NCBI GenBank assembly: GCA_027311105.1 | Contig: DAICZN010000111.1 | Location: 1-32,057 of the forward strand | Direction of reading: 5' to 3' | Length of the DNA stretch: 32,057 bases | Origin: Gallionella sp. | GTDB lineage: Bacteria; Pseudomonadota; Gammaproteobacteria; Burkholderiales; Gallionellaceae | Shown: one piece after another, positions 31,539 through 32,057 of the stretch | Numbering within the stretch: position 1 is the first letter of the stretch | Layout of the letters: each line of letters opens with the position of its first letter | Made by a program: the position numbers and the translations under genes | The notes under the pieces: generated by a model | The model's database searches: none | What the model was told of the DNA's origin: nothing | The model's input: only the letters and a program-made list of their open reading frames with translations

Positions 31539-32057
31539 ATGCGTCAATTCAAGTTAAGTTCAGCTTTGCTGGTCATCGTGATTCTGGCGGGTTGCGGCGG
31601 CGGCAGTGATGTCCCCGCCAAACCGAAATTTGCCTCGCAGGTTTCGTTTGGCGACAGCCTGAGCGATGTCGGCTCGTACGATGTAGGGATCGTGAATGCG
31701 TATGGAGGCGGGCAGTTCACGATCAATGCCGCCTCCAGCGTCAAGGCTGTCACGCCGACCAACTGGACCGAGTTCACTTCGCTCAGTCTGGGCCTGGGTA
31801 TGCCGTGTGCTGCAGAGACAGGTCTGAATGATGGGAGTACTACACCGTCAAGCACAAATGTGGCGATGGTATCTTATACTGCTTGTACAGGCTATGCCCA
31901 GGGCGGCTCGCGCGTGACCCTGCAGCCGGGGATAGGGAATTATCAGACACCTCCTGGTGGCTTTGCGCTGACCGTGCCGGTCGCGACGCAAATCAGCAAT
32001 TATCTTGCCACGCATGCTACGCCTAATGCACCGGGCAAGTTTACGGGCAATGAAATC
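31539..32057 (+). CDS. GDSL/SGNH-hydrolase-like lipoprotein, truncated by window end (absent from ORF track)
   Basis: Own translation of ATG 31539 stays open to 32057: MRQFKLSSALLVIVILAGCGGGSDVPAKPKFASQVSFGDSLSDVGSY; lipobox LAGC, GDSL block I. Confidence 0.8.
   Translation, partial: MRQFKLSSALLVIVILAGCGGGSDVPAKPKFASQVSFGDSLSDVGSYDVGIVNAYGGGQFTINAASSVKAVTPTNWTEFTSLSLGLGMPCAAETGLNDGSTTPSSTNVAMVSYTACTGYAQGGSRVTLQPGIGNYQTPPGGFALTVPVATQISNYLATHATPNAPGKFTGNEI

Overview
This 32 kb window is GC-rich, densely coding bacterial chromosome. By gene content it looks betaproteobacterial, possibly Gallionella/Sideroxydans-like (weak inference). I see no tRNA/rRNA genes, CRISPR array, prophage or transposase. 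Gene order: acnA pseudogene (-), MASE1-PAS-GGDEF-EAL protein (+), FGGY kinase (-), queF (-), smc (+), then a minus-strand block dinG-like / oxyR / rubrerythrin / Fe-S oxidoreductase / DUF3501 / tatA, flavin reductase (+), emrB-emrA-like efflux pair (-), BamE-like lipoprotein (+), TMEM175/DUF1211-like protein (+), Tyr-rich lipoprotein (+), radA (+), fadE - SDR - fadD-like ligase - YciA-like thioesterase (+), and a truncated GDSL/SGNH lipoprotein at the right edge that the ORF track misses. Leads worth a second look: (1) acnA has two independent lesions, a frameshift and an in-frame TAA, in otherwise conserved sequence; (2) the AMP-binding P-loop of the fadD-like ligase reads TSGTTWKPKG, with Trp at the near-invariant Gly; (3) an OxyR-linked rubrerythrin / Fe-S / DUF3501 module has a candidate OxyR site and an intercistronic hairpin; (4) two inverted copies of a ~65 bp BIME-like double palindrome, one inside the emrA-emrB gap, show compensatory arm changes; (5) a palindrome plus direct repeat precede the BamE-like lipoprotein. 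I found no clearly novel multi-gene system. The rubrerythrin module is the closest candidate for an under-characterised one.
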